Shown here: positions 7,028 to 15,255 of the stretch, one piece after another
Numbering within the stretch: position 1 is the first letter of the stretch
Layout: every line of letters starts with the position of its first letter
From: Gammaproteobacteria bacterium
Lineage (GTDB): Bacteria > Pseudomonadota > Gammaproteobacteria > Steroidobacterales > Steroidobacteraceae
Direction: 5' to 3'
DNA: 43,719 nucleotides
Assembly: GCA_028870705.1 (NCBI GenBank)
Contig: JAGWPD010000190.1
Location: 1-43,719 of the forward strand
Notes under the pieces: model-generated
What the model saw: the letters and a program-made list of their open reading frames with translations, nothing else
What the model was told of the DNA's origin: nothing
Databases searched by the model: none
Position numbers and translations under genes: made by a program

Positions 7028-9082
7028 GTGAAACAGCACAAGCAGCAACCGGGCGGAGCCCTCTGGCTCGGCCTGGACACCGGGGGCACGTACACCGATG
7101 CCGTGCTGCTGCGGGACGGGCGCGCGGTGATTGCGAGCGCCAAGGCGCTCACCACGCACTGGGATCTCGCGGTCGGCCTTGGCAATGCCATCCGCAGCGT
7201 GCTCGGCAACCTGCCACCCGGCTGCGATCGCCGCGACGTGCAGCTGGTATCGGTGTCGACGACGCTGGCCACCAATGCCGTGGTCGAGGGCCGCTTCAGC
7301 CCGGTGGCGACCGTGCTGATCGGATTCGATGAACCGATGCTGGCGCGATCCGGGCTGCGACGGAGCGCCGCGAGCCCGATCCTGCTGGTGCGTGGCGGGC
7401 ACGATGCCGCCGGGGAAGAATTACAGCCGCTCGACGAAGCGGGCCTGGCTGAGGCCGTGCGCGAATGCGCCGGGCGCGTCGAAGGCTACGCCGTCGCGGG
7501 TTGCTTCTCGGTCCGCAACCCCGGTCACGAGGAACGGGCACGCACGCTGATCCGCGCGCTGTCCAATCAGCCGGTGACCTGCGCGCATGAACTGAGTTCG
7601 AAACTCGACGCGCCACGGCGCGCATTGACGGCCACGCTCAACGCACGGCTGACGCCGCAGATCCGTCACCTGATCGATGCCTTGTCGCAAGTGCTCGAGA
7701 CCGAATCGCTCGACGCGCCGCTGATGATCGTCAAAGGCGACGGTTCGCTGATGAAGGCGGAGGTCGCCTTGGAATACCCTGTCGAAACCATCTTGTCCGG
7801 GCCAGCCGCCAGTGTAGTAGGCGCCGGCTTCCTCACGGGCTTGAGCGATTTTTTGGTATCCGACATGGGTGGCACCACCACCGACTGTGCCGTGGTCAGG
7901 GGCGCTCGCCCCGCGATCAACGCGGAAGGGGCGCTGATCGGCGGCTGGCGCACCATGGTGGAGGCCGTCGACGTGCGCACCGTCGGGCTCGGCGGCGACA
8001 GCCAGGTCGTGCTCGATCGCACGGCGCGCCTGCTGGTCGGTCCGCGCAAGGCGATGCCGCTCTCGCTGCTGGCGCTGCAGGCACCCGCAGTGCTCACCGA
8101 GCTTCGCGCGTTGGCGGCCACGCAGCACCTGCCCGACTACGCCACGCAGTTCGCGTTCCGTAATCCCGGTCGCGCGGCGCCGCCGCACCTCGCCGGGGCC
8201 GAGTTGCGCGTGTGGCAGGCACTGACGGACGCGCCACGCCGCGTCTCGCAGCTGGTGCATAGCGCGCCGGGCCGGGAGGCATTGCGGCGCCTCGCGGATG
8301 CCGGCCTCGCCACCATCGCCGCGTTCACCCCCAGCGATGCGATGCACGTGCTCGGCCGGCAGCAGGGCTGGTCGCGCGAGGCGGCGGAGCTGGGCGCCGG
8401 CCTGCTGGCGAGCGAGGAGCGCAACACGCGTGGCGCGCGCGATTCCGCCAGCGTGCAGGATCTCAGCCACCGCATCGTGGAACACGTGACGCGCGAGTCT
8501 GCCCGCGTGGTGCTGGCCACCGCACTGGCGCAGGATCCGGGCCTCGAAGCGCGCGCCGGCTCGTGGGGGCTGCTCGGCGATCGGCTGACCGATACGGTCA
8601 TCTCCGGCCTGCAATTTTCGGCGCTGGTGCGCGCGGACTGCGGCCTGGCCACGCACCTGGTCGCGATCGGCGCGCCGGTCGCCGGATATTACCCCGAGGT
8701 CGCGCGGCGCCTCGGCGCCGGGCTGTCGATCCCCGCGCATGCCGCGGTCTGCAATGCGGTCGGCGCGGTGGCGGGCGTGGTGACGCAGAGCGCCGAGGTG
8801 ATCGTCAACCAGCCAAGCTTCGGCGTGTTCCGCGTGCATGATCCGGCCGGCAGCCGCGACTACGAAGCGCCGGAGGCGGCCATCGAGCACGCGCGCAAGG
8901 CGGCGCTCGGACTGGCGATCGCCGCGGCCCGGCGCGCCGGCGCGACCGATCCGCAGGTCGAGACCAGCGTGCGCGAACGGCGGGCAAGCATGGGGTCCGA
9001 CCTCGACTACCTGGCCGAAGCGCTGGTGCGCGCGACCGCGACCGGGCGCCCCTACGCCGGCCACCTGCGCGCGCAGGATTAG
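7028..9082 (+). CDS. HyuA-like hydantoinase/oxoprolinase family protein
   Basis: This is a 684-residue ASKHA-fold protein with the phosphate-binding loop LGLDTGGTYTDAVLL near the N-terminus, STTLATNAVVEG, and the second ATP-binding signature SDMGGTTTDCAVV in the middle. HyuA proteins couple ATP hydrolysis to opening of five-membered cyclic amides (5-oxoproline, N-methylhydantoin) or carboxylate activation, usually with a HyuB partner. No HyuB-type gene is adjacent. GTG 7028 is preferred because GGAAG precedes it and homology starts shortly after. ATG 6992 is an alternative twelve codons upstream without a clear ribosome binding site. The last four bases overlap the convergent oxidoreductase. 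A role in making sarcosine from N-methylhydantoin would fit the locus but is only a guess. Confidence 0.8.
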   Translation: MKQHKQQPGGALWLGLDTGGTYTDAVLLRDGRAVIASAKALTTHWDLAVGLGNAIRSVLGNLPPGCDRRDVQLVSVSTTLATNAVVEGRFSPVATVLIGFDEPMLARSGLRRSAASPILLVRGGHDAAGEELQPLDEAGLAEAVRECAGRVEGYAVAGCFSVRNPGHEERARTLIRALSNQPVTCAHELSSKLDAPRRALTATLNARLTPQIRHLIDALSQVLETESLDAPLMIVKGDGSLMKAEVALEYPVETILSGPAASVVGAGFLTGLSDFLVSDMGGTTTDCAVVRGARPAINAEGALIGGWRTMVEAVDVRTVGLGGDSQVVLDRTARLLVGPRKAMPLSLLALQAPAVLTELRALAATQHLPDYATQFAFRNPGRAAPPHLAGAELRVWQALTDAPRRVSQLVHSAPGREALRRLADAGLATIAAFTPSDAMHVLGRQQGWSREAAELGAGLLASEERNTRGARDSASVQDLSHRIVEHVTRESARVVLATALAQDPGLEARAGSWGLLGDRLTDTVISGLQFSALVRADCGLATHLVAIGAPVAGYYPEVARRLGAGLSIPAHAAVCNAVGAVAGVVTQSAEVIVNQPSFGVFRVHDPAGSRDYEAPEAAIEHARKAALGLAIAAARRAGATDPQVETSVRERRASMGSDLDYLAEALVRATATGRPYAGHLRAQD

Positions 9083-10302
9083 GACGGCTGCTGCGAAAAG
9101 CGGCCGGGCCGGTACGGCGCCAGCGCAGCGACCTCGCGTGCGTACAGCAGTTCGGCCCGCACATGCAGGCCGAGGATCGGCGCCAGCGTCATCCCGCTGT
9201 GGGTCACGGCGACATATACGTCCGGCGCACCCGGCACATGGCCCACGATCGGCAAGCCATCCGTGGGCATCGGCCGGAACCCGAGCGTCACGCGATCGAG
9301 TGTCGCGGCACGCGCGTGCGGCAGGAAAACCCTGATCTTGTCGAGCACGCGGTTGCCGTGCATGGCGCGAATCGCCGGGTCGGGGAAATCGACCGCGCCG
9401 GCGCGGATCGCCGCATGCACCGGCAGGTCGGGCGGCTCGGGTGAATCGGTGCCGACCAGCGCGCCATCAGCCATCTGCTTGAACGACAACCCGCCCGGCG
9501 CGTCGCAGACCGTGCGCACCTCGAGCGGCGCCGGCGTGCTGTGCGCGAGGAAACCGGGCGAATGGCGCAACCGCAGCCGGAACCCGGCCATTGCGAGCAG
9601 CGCGGGCGCATCGACTCCGGCGGCGATCACCAGCCGGTCGAGCGGGACCACGCCGCTGCTGGTGTGCACCGCGCGCAGCCGGCCGGCACGCATCTCGAGC
9701 CGCTGCACCTCGACGGGGCACTGGAAGCGCGCCGACCGGAGCCGCGCCTGCGCCAGGAATTGCAGCGTCGCGTGCACCGGGTCGATGTGGCCATCGAGCG
9801 CCGAGTAGATCGCCGCCGCGACCGGGCCAGGCTCGATTGCAGGACCGAAGCCGGCGAATTCCGCACTGGCCAGGTAGCGCACCGGATAGGCGGTGCCGGC
9901 CATCTGCGCGGCATTGGCGCGGACGGCTTCCGCTTCGGCCGCATCGTGCGCCCAGTTCAGATACCCACCCCAGGTGATGCCCAGGCCGAGCGGCTGGTCG
10001 AGCTCGCGCCAGACCGCGATGCTCGCGAGGCGCAAAGCCTGGTAATGGCGGTCGTCAACGAAGGCGTTCAGCCACGCAAAGGAATTGCGCGTCGCGCCGG
10101 CCGCAGGCGCCGTCCGCTCGAACTGCATGACTTCCGCCCCCGCCTCCGCCAGCCGCCAGGCGATCGAGGCGCCGACGATTCCGCCGCCGACCACGCCCAC
10201 GCGCGGACCGCCCGAGCGGATCGTGGCTCCGGCCGCACCGGCTCCGGCCGCGAGCGCCGCGCCCATTCCGGTCAGGGTCTTCAGGAATTGTCGGCGGCGC
10301 AT
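9079..10302 (-). CDS. Tat-exported FAD-dependent oxidoreductase (DAO family)
   Basis: The 407-residue protein begins RRRQFLK followed by an Ala/Gly-rich hydrophobic stretch, a twin-arginine signal for export of a folded cofactor protein. The FAD-binding Rossmann motif VGVVGGGIVGASIAWRL follows at about residues 35-51. The end of the D-amino acid oxidase-type fold (GFRPMPTDGLPIVGHVPGAPDVYVAVTHSGMTLAP) is intact. Family members oxidise C-N bonds of amino acids or methylated amines. It is the last gene of the minus-strand unit headed by an MttB homologue, 32 bp after a dimethylglycine dehydrogenase-type gene, which suggests a methylated amine or amino acid substrate in the periplasm. No covalent-flavin His motif (WHAAG) is present. 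Confidence 0.83.
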   Translation of the reverse strand: MRRRQFLKTLTGMGAALAAGAGAAGATIRSGGPRVGVVGGGIVGASIAWRLAEAGAEVMQFERTAPAAGATRNSFAWLNAFVDDRHYQALRLASIAVWRELDQPLGLGITWGGYLNWAHDAAEAEAVRANAAQMAGTAYPVRYLASAEFAGFGPAIEPGPVAAAIYSALDGHIDPVHATLQFLAQARLRSARFQCPVEVQRLEMRAGRLRAVHTSSGVVPLDRLVIAAGVDAPALLAMAGFRLRLRHSPGFLAHSTPAPLEVRTVCDAPGGLSFKQMADGALVGTDSPEPPDLPVHAAIRAGAVDFPDPAIRAMHGNRVLDKIRVFLPHARAATLDRVTLGFRPMPTDGLPIVGHVPGAPDVYVAVTHSGMTLAPILGLHVRAELLYAREVAALAPYRPGRFSQQPS

Positions 10303-10334
10303 GTTCGTTCCAGTCCGGCGCGGCCGCGCACGCC

Positions 10335-12761
10335 TCAGGCGCGCAGCCGCAGGTTGTCCGGATCGTACAACGGTTCGCGGCCCACGACCGCCCGCCGCCG
10401 TTCACCGAGGATCTCGACTTCGAGTTCGGTGCCGGGCACGGCCAGGTCGGTGCGCACGTAGGCGAGCGCGATGCTGCAGCCGAGGCGGTAACCATAGCCG
10501 CCGGAGGTCACCAGCCCGACGACCTCGCCGCCACGGTACACGATCGAAACGGCGGCGGCATCGGCGTCGCCGGCGTCCACCACCAGCGGCACGAAGCGCT
10601 CGCGCGGACCGTTCGCCGCCTCGCGGCGCAAGGCTTGCTGGCCAATGAAGCCGCCGGGCTTGTCCAGCTTCACGAAACGGTCGAGCGAGGCCATGAATGG
10701 CGTGTACTCGGTGGTGAGGTCGGCCTTCCACGAGCGGTAGCATTTCTCGAGCCGCAGGCTGTCCATCGCGTACAAGCCGAAATCCGCAAGCTCCAGGCTG
10801 GCGCCGGCTTCGCCAAGCAGCTCGTACACCGAAAGCAGGTGCTCGACCGGAACGTGCAGCTCCCAACCCAGTTCGCCCAGGTAATTGACGCGCAGCGCGA
10901 TGGCCTGTGTGTAACCGATCCGGATCGTACGCATCGACAGCCATGGGAACGCGGCGTTCGACAGGTCGGCATCGGTGAGCGGTGCCAGCAGCTCGCGCGA
11001 ACGCGGGCCAACCACGATGAGCGTCCCGTACCGCGCCGACAGATTTTCGATGCTTGCGCCGCTGCCAGCGGGCAGGTGTTCGCGCAGCCAATGCTCGTCG
11101 TGCCGCTCGCCCGCCGCGGCGCTGATCAGCCAGAAACGTTCGGGCGTGAACCCGGTGAGTGTCATCTCGGTGACGATGCCGCCGGAGGGTGCGCAGAAAT
11201 AATTGAGCGCGGTGCGTCCCGGCCGCGGCACGGTGCCGGCGACCATGCGGTCGAGCCAGGCGGCGGCGCCGGGGCCCGTGACTTCGAACTTCGTGAATCC
11301 CGGCAGGTCGAGCACCGCCACACGCTGCTGGACTGCGGCGCATTCACGCGCGACAGCGGCGTGCCAGGCGGGGCGCCGGAACGAGAGTTCCCGCCCTTCG
11401 GCGCCATCGCCGGGCCGCGGGAAATACACGGCCCGCTCCCAGCCGCCACGCGCACCGAAGCACGCGCCCTTGTCCCTGAGGCGCTGGTAGACCGGCGAAG
11501 TCTTTGCGGGCCGGCCCGCCGGCCGCTCTTCGGCCGGATAACCGATGCCGTATTCGTGCTGGTAGGTCTCGATCGCCTTGGCCAGGGTGTACCTGCGGTT
11601 CGCGAATTCCAGGTAGCGCCGCGAATCCAGCGGCCAAATGTCCCACTCCGGCTGGCCGTGCGCCACCCACTCGGCGATGCACTTGCCGGCGCCGCCCGCC
11701 TGCGCGATGCCGAAGGTGAATGCACAGCAGTGGTAGAAGCCGGGCAATCCCGGGACCGGACCGATCAGCGGGTTGCCGTCGGGTGCGTAGGGAATCGGAC
11801 CGTTGATCACGGTCTTGACGCCGACGGTACTGAGGATGGGGATCCGCTCGCAGGCCGCCTCGATGTATTTTTCCAGTCGGCCGGTGTCATCGTCGAACAA
11901 CTGGTGCGCGAATTCCTCCGGGATGCGATCGAGCCAATGCGCCCTCGCCTGCCACTCGTATGGGCCGAGGATCAGGCCGTGCCGCTCCTGGCGCAGGTAA
12001 TAGCTGACATCCGGATCGCGCACCAGTGGCAGGCGCGCCGCGCCACGTGCGACCAGTGCGGGTATCTCCTCGGTCACGAGATACTGGTGCGAGAGCGTCA
12101 CCATCGGCAGGTCCTGGCCCACCAGCGCCGCGACTTCGGCGCCACGGTAGCCCGCCGCATTGATCACCGACTGCGCCGTGATCACGCCGCGCGTGGTCTC
12201 GATGCGCCACTCGCCCGAGGGCGTGCGTGCAATGGCCGTGACCCGCGTCTGGCGCTGGATCTCGGCGCCGGCGTCACGCGCACCCTTGGCGAGCGCCTGC
12301 GTCATCTGCGCGGGGTCGATGTCGCCGTCATGGGGATCGTAGAGGCCCGCACGTATGCCAGCCAGCGTAATGAACGGATGGCGAGCGGCCACCTCGGCGG
12401 GACTGAGCATCTCGAATTCAATCCCCTGAGCGCGCGCCTGCGAGACCACATGGCGGAATTCATCGACCCGATCGGCGGTATGCGCGAGGCGGAGGCTGCC
12501 GGTGACGTGGTAGTTGATGTCGTAGCCGACGCGCGCGGCGAGGCCGGCATAGAGGCGCGTGCTGTGGCGCTGCAGCTTGATCAGGTTCCAGGAGGTCGAG
12601 AAGTTCGGGCAGTTGCCGGCGGCGTGCCAGGTCGAGCCCGCGGTCAGTTCGTCGCGCTCGAGCAGCACGGCATCGGTGACCCCGAGTTGCGTGAGATGGA
12701 ATAACGCGGAACACCCGACGGCACCACCTCCAATAACGACAACCTGTGCGTGACTCTTCAT
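10335..12761 (-). CDS. FAD oxidoreductase-GcvT fusion, dimethylglycine dehydrogenase type (copy 1)
   Basis: The 808-residue protein combines an N-terminal DAO-type FAD domain (GGGAVGC at about 11-17) with a C-terminal aminomethyltransferase (GcvT-like, folate-binding) domain from about residue 430. SxTWHAAG places His46 where rat dimethylglycine dehydrogenase attaches FAD covalently. Such enzymes oxidise an N-methyl group and pass the formaldehyde-level carbon to tetrahydrofolate. Near the C-terminus MDSLRLEKCYRSWKADL is the conserved GcvT-type strand. ATG 12761 is chosen because it aligns with the MKSHA start of copy 3 and GGAGAAG lies upstream; GTG 12773 is possible. It lies 27 bp after copy 2 in the same operon. 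The exact amine is unknown. The segment after WHAAG (NCPNFSTSW) differs from both other copies. Confidence 0.87.
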   Translation of the reverse strand: MKSHAQVVVIGGGAVGCSALFHLTQLGVTDAVLLERDELTAGSTWHAAGNCPNFSTSWNLIKLQRHSTRLYAGLAARVGYDINYHVTGSLRLAHTADRVDEFRHVVSQARAQGIEFEMLSPAEVAARHPFITLAGIRAGLYDPHDGDIDPAQMTQALAKGARDAGAEIQRQTRVTAIARTPSGEWRIETTRGVITAQSVINAAGYRGAEVAALVGQDLPMVTLSHQYLVTEEIPALVARGAARLPLVRDPDVSYYLRQERHGLILGPYEWQARAHWLDRIPEEFAHQLFDDDTGRLEKYIEAACERIPILSTVGVKTVINGPIPYAPDGNPLIGPVPGLPGFYHCCAFTFGIAQAGGAGKCIAEWVAHGQPEWDIWPLDSRRYLEFANRRYTLAKAIETYQHEYGIGYPAEERPAGRPAKTSPVYQRLRDKGACFGARGGWERAVYFPRPGDGAEGRELSFRRPAWHAAVARECAAVQQRVAVLDLPGFTKFEVTGPGAAAWLDRMVAGTVPRPGRTALNYFCAPSGGIVTEMTLTGFTPERFWLISAAAGERHDEHWLREHLPAGSGASIENLSARYGTLIVVGPRSRELLAPLTDADLSNAAFPWLSMRTIRIGYTQAIALRVNYLGELGWELHVPVEHLLSVYELLGEAGASLELADFGLYAMDSLRLEKCYRSWKADLTTEYTPFMASLDRFVKLDKPGGFIGQQALRREAANGPRERFVPLVVDAGDADAAAVSIVYRGGEVVGLVTSGGYGYRLGCSIALAYVRTDLAVPGTELEVEILGERRRAVVGREPLYDPDNLRLRA

Positions 12762-12788
12762 TATTCGCTTCACTTCTCCAGGGCGCGC

Positions 12789-15248
12789 TCAACCCCTGAT
12801 GCGCTCGCTCCTGGCGTCGTACCAGGGCTGGAGCTGAACCGCGGCCGGGAAGCGCTCGCAGGCGACTTCGACTTCCCAGCGGCCCGCTGCGAGCCACTCG
12901 CCCGTGACACCCGCATCGCAATTCACGTAACCCATGCCGAGCGAACGGCCCAGCCGGTGGCCCCATGCTCCCGACTTGATCGACCCTACGATCACGCCGT
13001 CGCGAACGATCGGTTCCTCGTGGTAGAGCAGCGGCGCCCCGGGCGAGGAATCCTGCAGCATCACCTGCACCAGGCGCTTCGGCAGCGAAGCGCGTGCGCG
13101 CTGCGCCAGCAAGGCATCGCGCCCGAGAAAGCCCCCGGGCTTGTCCCAGGCAACCACGAAGCCGAGCCCCGCTTCGAGCGGCGTGTCTTCATCGCCGATG
13201 TCGTGGCTCCAGTGGCGGTAGCCCTTTTCCACGCGGCAGGCCGCCATCGCGTGGTAGCCCGCATGGCGCAATCCCAACGGCTCGCCCGCGGCCACCAGCC
13301 GCTCATAGACATCGAGGCAGTGCTCGGCCGGAATGTAGAGTTCCCAGCCCAGTTCGCCCACATAGGTGATGCGGCTGGCGCGCACGCAGGCATAGCCGAT
13401 CTCGAGCTCGCGTGAATGACCGAAGGGATGCGCGGCATTCGACAGGTCCGCGCCCGAGAGCGACTGCAGCAACTCGCGTGAGCGCGGGCCCATGATGCCG
13501 AGCATCGCGACGCCGGCCGTGACATCCGTCACCGCGCAATGCGCGCCGGGGCTGGCTGCGACCTGCCGGCGGAGCCAGGCCAGGTCGCGCGTCTGGCAGA
13601 TGGCGGAAGTCACGACCAGGAACTCGTGCGCTGTGAGCCGCGTGATGGTCAGGTCTGCCTCGATGCCTGCGCGCTCGTTGAGCCACTGCGTGTACACGAT
13701 CCGGCCCGGCGCCACGTCCACACTGGCCACCGACATCTGGTCGAGGATCGCGCAGGCATCGGCGCCCTGCACCAGGAATTTCGCGAAGCAGGTCTGGTCG
13801 AACAGCGCCACGGCATCGCGGACCGCGCGGCATTCGGTGCCGCAGGCGTCGAACCAGTTCTGCCGTCCGTAGGAGTATTCATAGCGCGGCGCGGAGCCTG
13901 GCGCGGCAAACCAGTTGGGCCGCTCCCAGCCGGCGGTCTCGCCCATGCAGGCTCCCGCGGCGACCAGGCGGTCGTGGAGCGGCGTGCGCCGCGCGCCGCG
14001 CGCGGTCTCGTACTGGTAGTACGGCCAGTGCATCGCGTACAACAGGCCGAGCGTCTCGACCGTGCGATCGCGCAGGTAACGCCGGTTCGCCTGGAATGGC
14101 ACGATGCGCCGGATGTCGACATCGGCGAGATCCAACGGCGGACGCCGGTCCCTGATCCATTGCGCCAGCACCTTGCCCACGCCCCCGCTCGACTGGATCC
14201 CGATCGAGTTGAAGCCGGTGGCGACGAACAGGCCGCGCACCTCGGGTGTCTCGCCCACGTAGTAGCGATCATCCGGCGTGAAGCTCTCCGGGCCGTTGAA
14301 GAACAGCTGGATGCCAGCGTCGGCAAGCGCGGGCACGCGCCGGATCGCCGCGTTCAGGATCGGCTCGAAATGTGCATAGTCCTCGGGCAAAGTCTCGAAG
14401 CTGAAATCCGCGGGGATCCCCTGCATGCCCCAGGGCTTGGCCACGGGTTCGAAGCAGCCGAGCAGGAGTTTGCCCGCGTCCTCCTTGTAATAGGCGCATT
14501 CGTCCTGGACGCGCAGCACCGGCAGGTTTGCGGGCAGGCCCGGCATCGGCTCGGTGACGATGTAGAAATGCTCGGCCGCATGGAGCGGAACCGCCGCGCC
14601 GCACTCGCGCGCGATCGCGTGCGACCACATGCCTGCGCACAGCACTACCGTATCGGCCGCGATGTAGCCAGCGCGCGTCTCCACGCCGATCGCGCGGCCG
14701 CGCTCGACGCGGATCCGCTGCACGGCCGTGCTCTCGAAGATGCGCGCGCCGCGCATCTTGGCGCCCTTCGCCAGCGCCTGAGTGGTGTCGATCGGGTTGG
14801 TCTGGCCGTCCTTGCGCAGGAACACGCCGCCGACCAGGTCATCGACCGCGAGCAGCGGCCAGCGTTCGCTGATCTCGGCCGTGCCCAGCACGTCGATCTC
14901 GAGGCCAAAAGTCCTGCCCATCGAGGCGCCGCGCTTCAATTCCTCGAAGCGCGCCGGCGTCTTCGCCACGCTGATCGACCCGTTCTGCTTGAAGCCGGTG
15001 GCCTGCCCGGTCTCGGCCTCGAGCGAGTGGTAAAGGTCGGCCGTGTATTTCGCCAGTTCGGTGAGGTTGCGCGTGGCCCGCAGTTGCCCCACCAGGCCCG
15101 CGGCATGCCAGGTCGTACCGGAGGTGAGCTTGCTGCGCTCGAGCAGCACCACGTCGGTGATGCCGAGCTTCGTCAGGTGATAGGCGATCGAGCAACCGGC
15201 AACGCCGCCGCCGATGATCACGACGCTGGCGCGATCCGGAGGTGACAT
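12789..15248 (-). CDS. FAD oxidoreductase-GcvT fusion, dimethylglycine dehydrogenase type (copy 2)
   Basis: This 819-residue protein has the same two-domain plan as copy 1: an FAD motif GGGVAGC (about 13-19), TTWHAAGL with the candidate covalent-FAD His at 48, and a GcvT domain from about residue 430 ending in GRWEVEVACERFPAAV. In the GcvT domain the usual GGI-x-x-E segment reads RAGIEADLTI, so the acidic residues are arranged a little differently from the other two copies. It probably demethylates a secondary or tertiary amine in the cytoplasm with folate as carbon acceptor. ATG 15248 follows the MttB stop by 7 bp. A GTG at 15263 would overlap MttB. Coupling to the MttB homologue suggests the two act on consecutive substrates. 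Confidence 0.87.
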   Translation of the reverse strand: MSPPDRASVVIIGGGVAGCSIAYHLTKLGITDVVLLERSKLTSGTTWHAAGLVGQLRATRNLTELAKYTADLYHSLEAETGQATGFKQNGSISVAKTPARFEELKRGASMGRTFGLEIDVLGTAEISERWPLLAVDDLVGGVFLRKDGQTNPIDTTQALAKGAKMRGARIFESTAVQRIRVERGRAIGVETRAGYIAADTVVLCAGMWSHAIARECGAAVPLHAAEHFYIVTEPMPGLPANLPVLRVQDECAYYKEDAGKLLLGCFEPVAKPWGMQGIPADFSFETLPEDYAHFEPILNAAIRRVPALADAGIQLFFNGPESFTPDDRYYVGETPEVRGLFVATGFNSIGIQSSGGVGKVLAQWIRDRRPPLDLADVDIRRIVPFQANRRYLRDRTVETLGLLYAMHWPYYQYETARGARRTPLHDRLVAAGACMGETAGWERPNWFAAPGSAPRYEYSYGRQNWFDACGTECRAVRDAVALFDQTCFAKFLVQGADACAILDQMSVASVDVAPGRIVYTQWLNERAGIEADLTITRLTAHEFLVVTSAICQTRDLAWLRRQVAASPGAHCAVTDVTAGVAMLGIMGPRSRELLQSLSGADLSNAAHPFGHSRELEIGYACVRASRITYVGELGWELYIPAEHCLDVYERLVAAGEPLGLRHAGYHAMAACRVEKGYRHWSHDIGDEDTPLEAGLGFVVAWDKPGGFLGRDALLAQRARASLPKRLVQVMLQDSSPGAPLLYHEEPIVRDGVIVGSIKSGAWGHRLGRSLGMGYVNCDAGVTGEWLAAGRWEVEVACERFPAAVQLQPWYDARSERIRG

Positions 15249-15255
15249 GCGCTGC

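Noticed and set aside
10635-12704. 689-codon plus-strand open frame opposite the first DMGDH-type gene (similar frames at 13539-15245, 25098-26930 and 26967-29189)
   Set aside because: All lie exactly opposite well-supported flavoprotein genes and show no motif or ribosome binding site.
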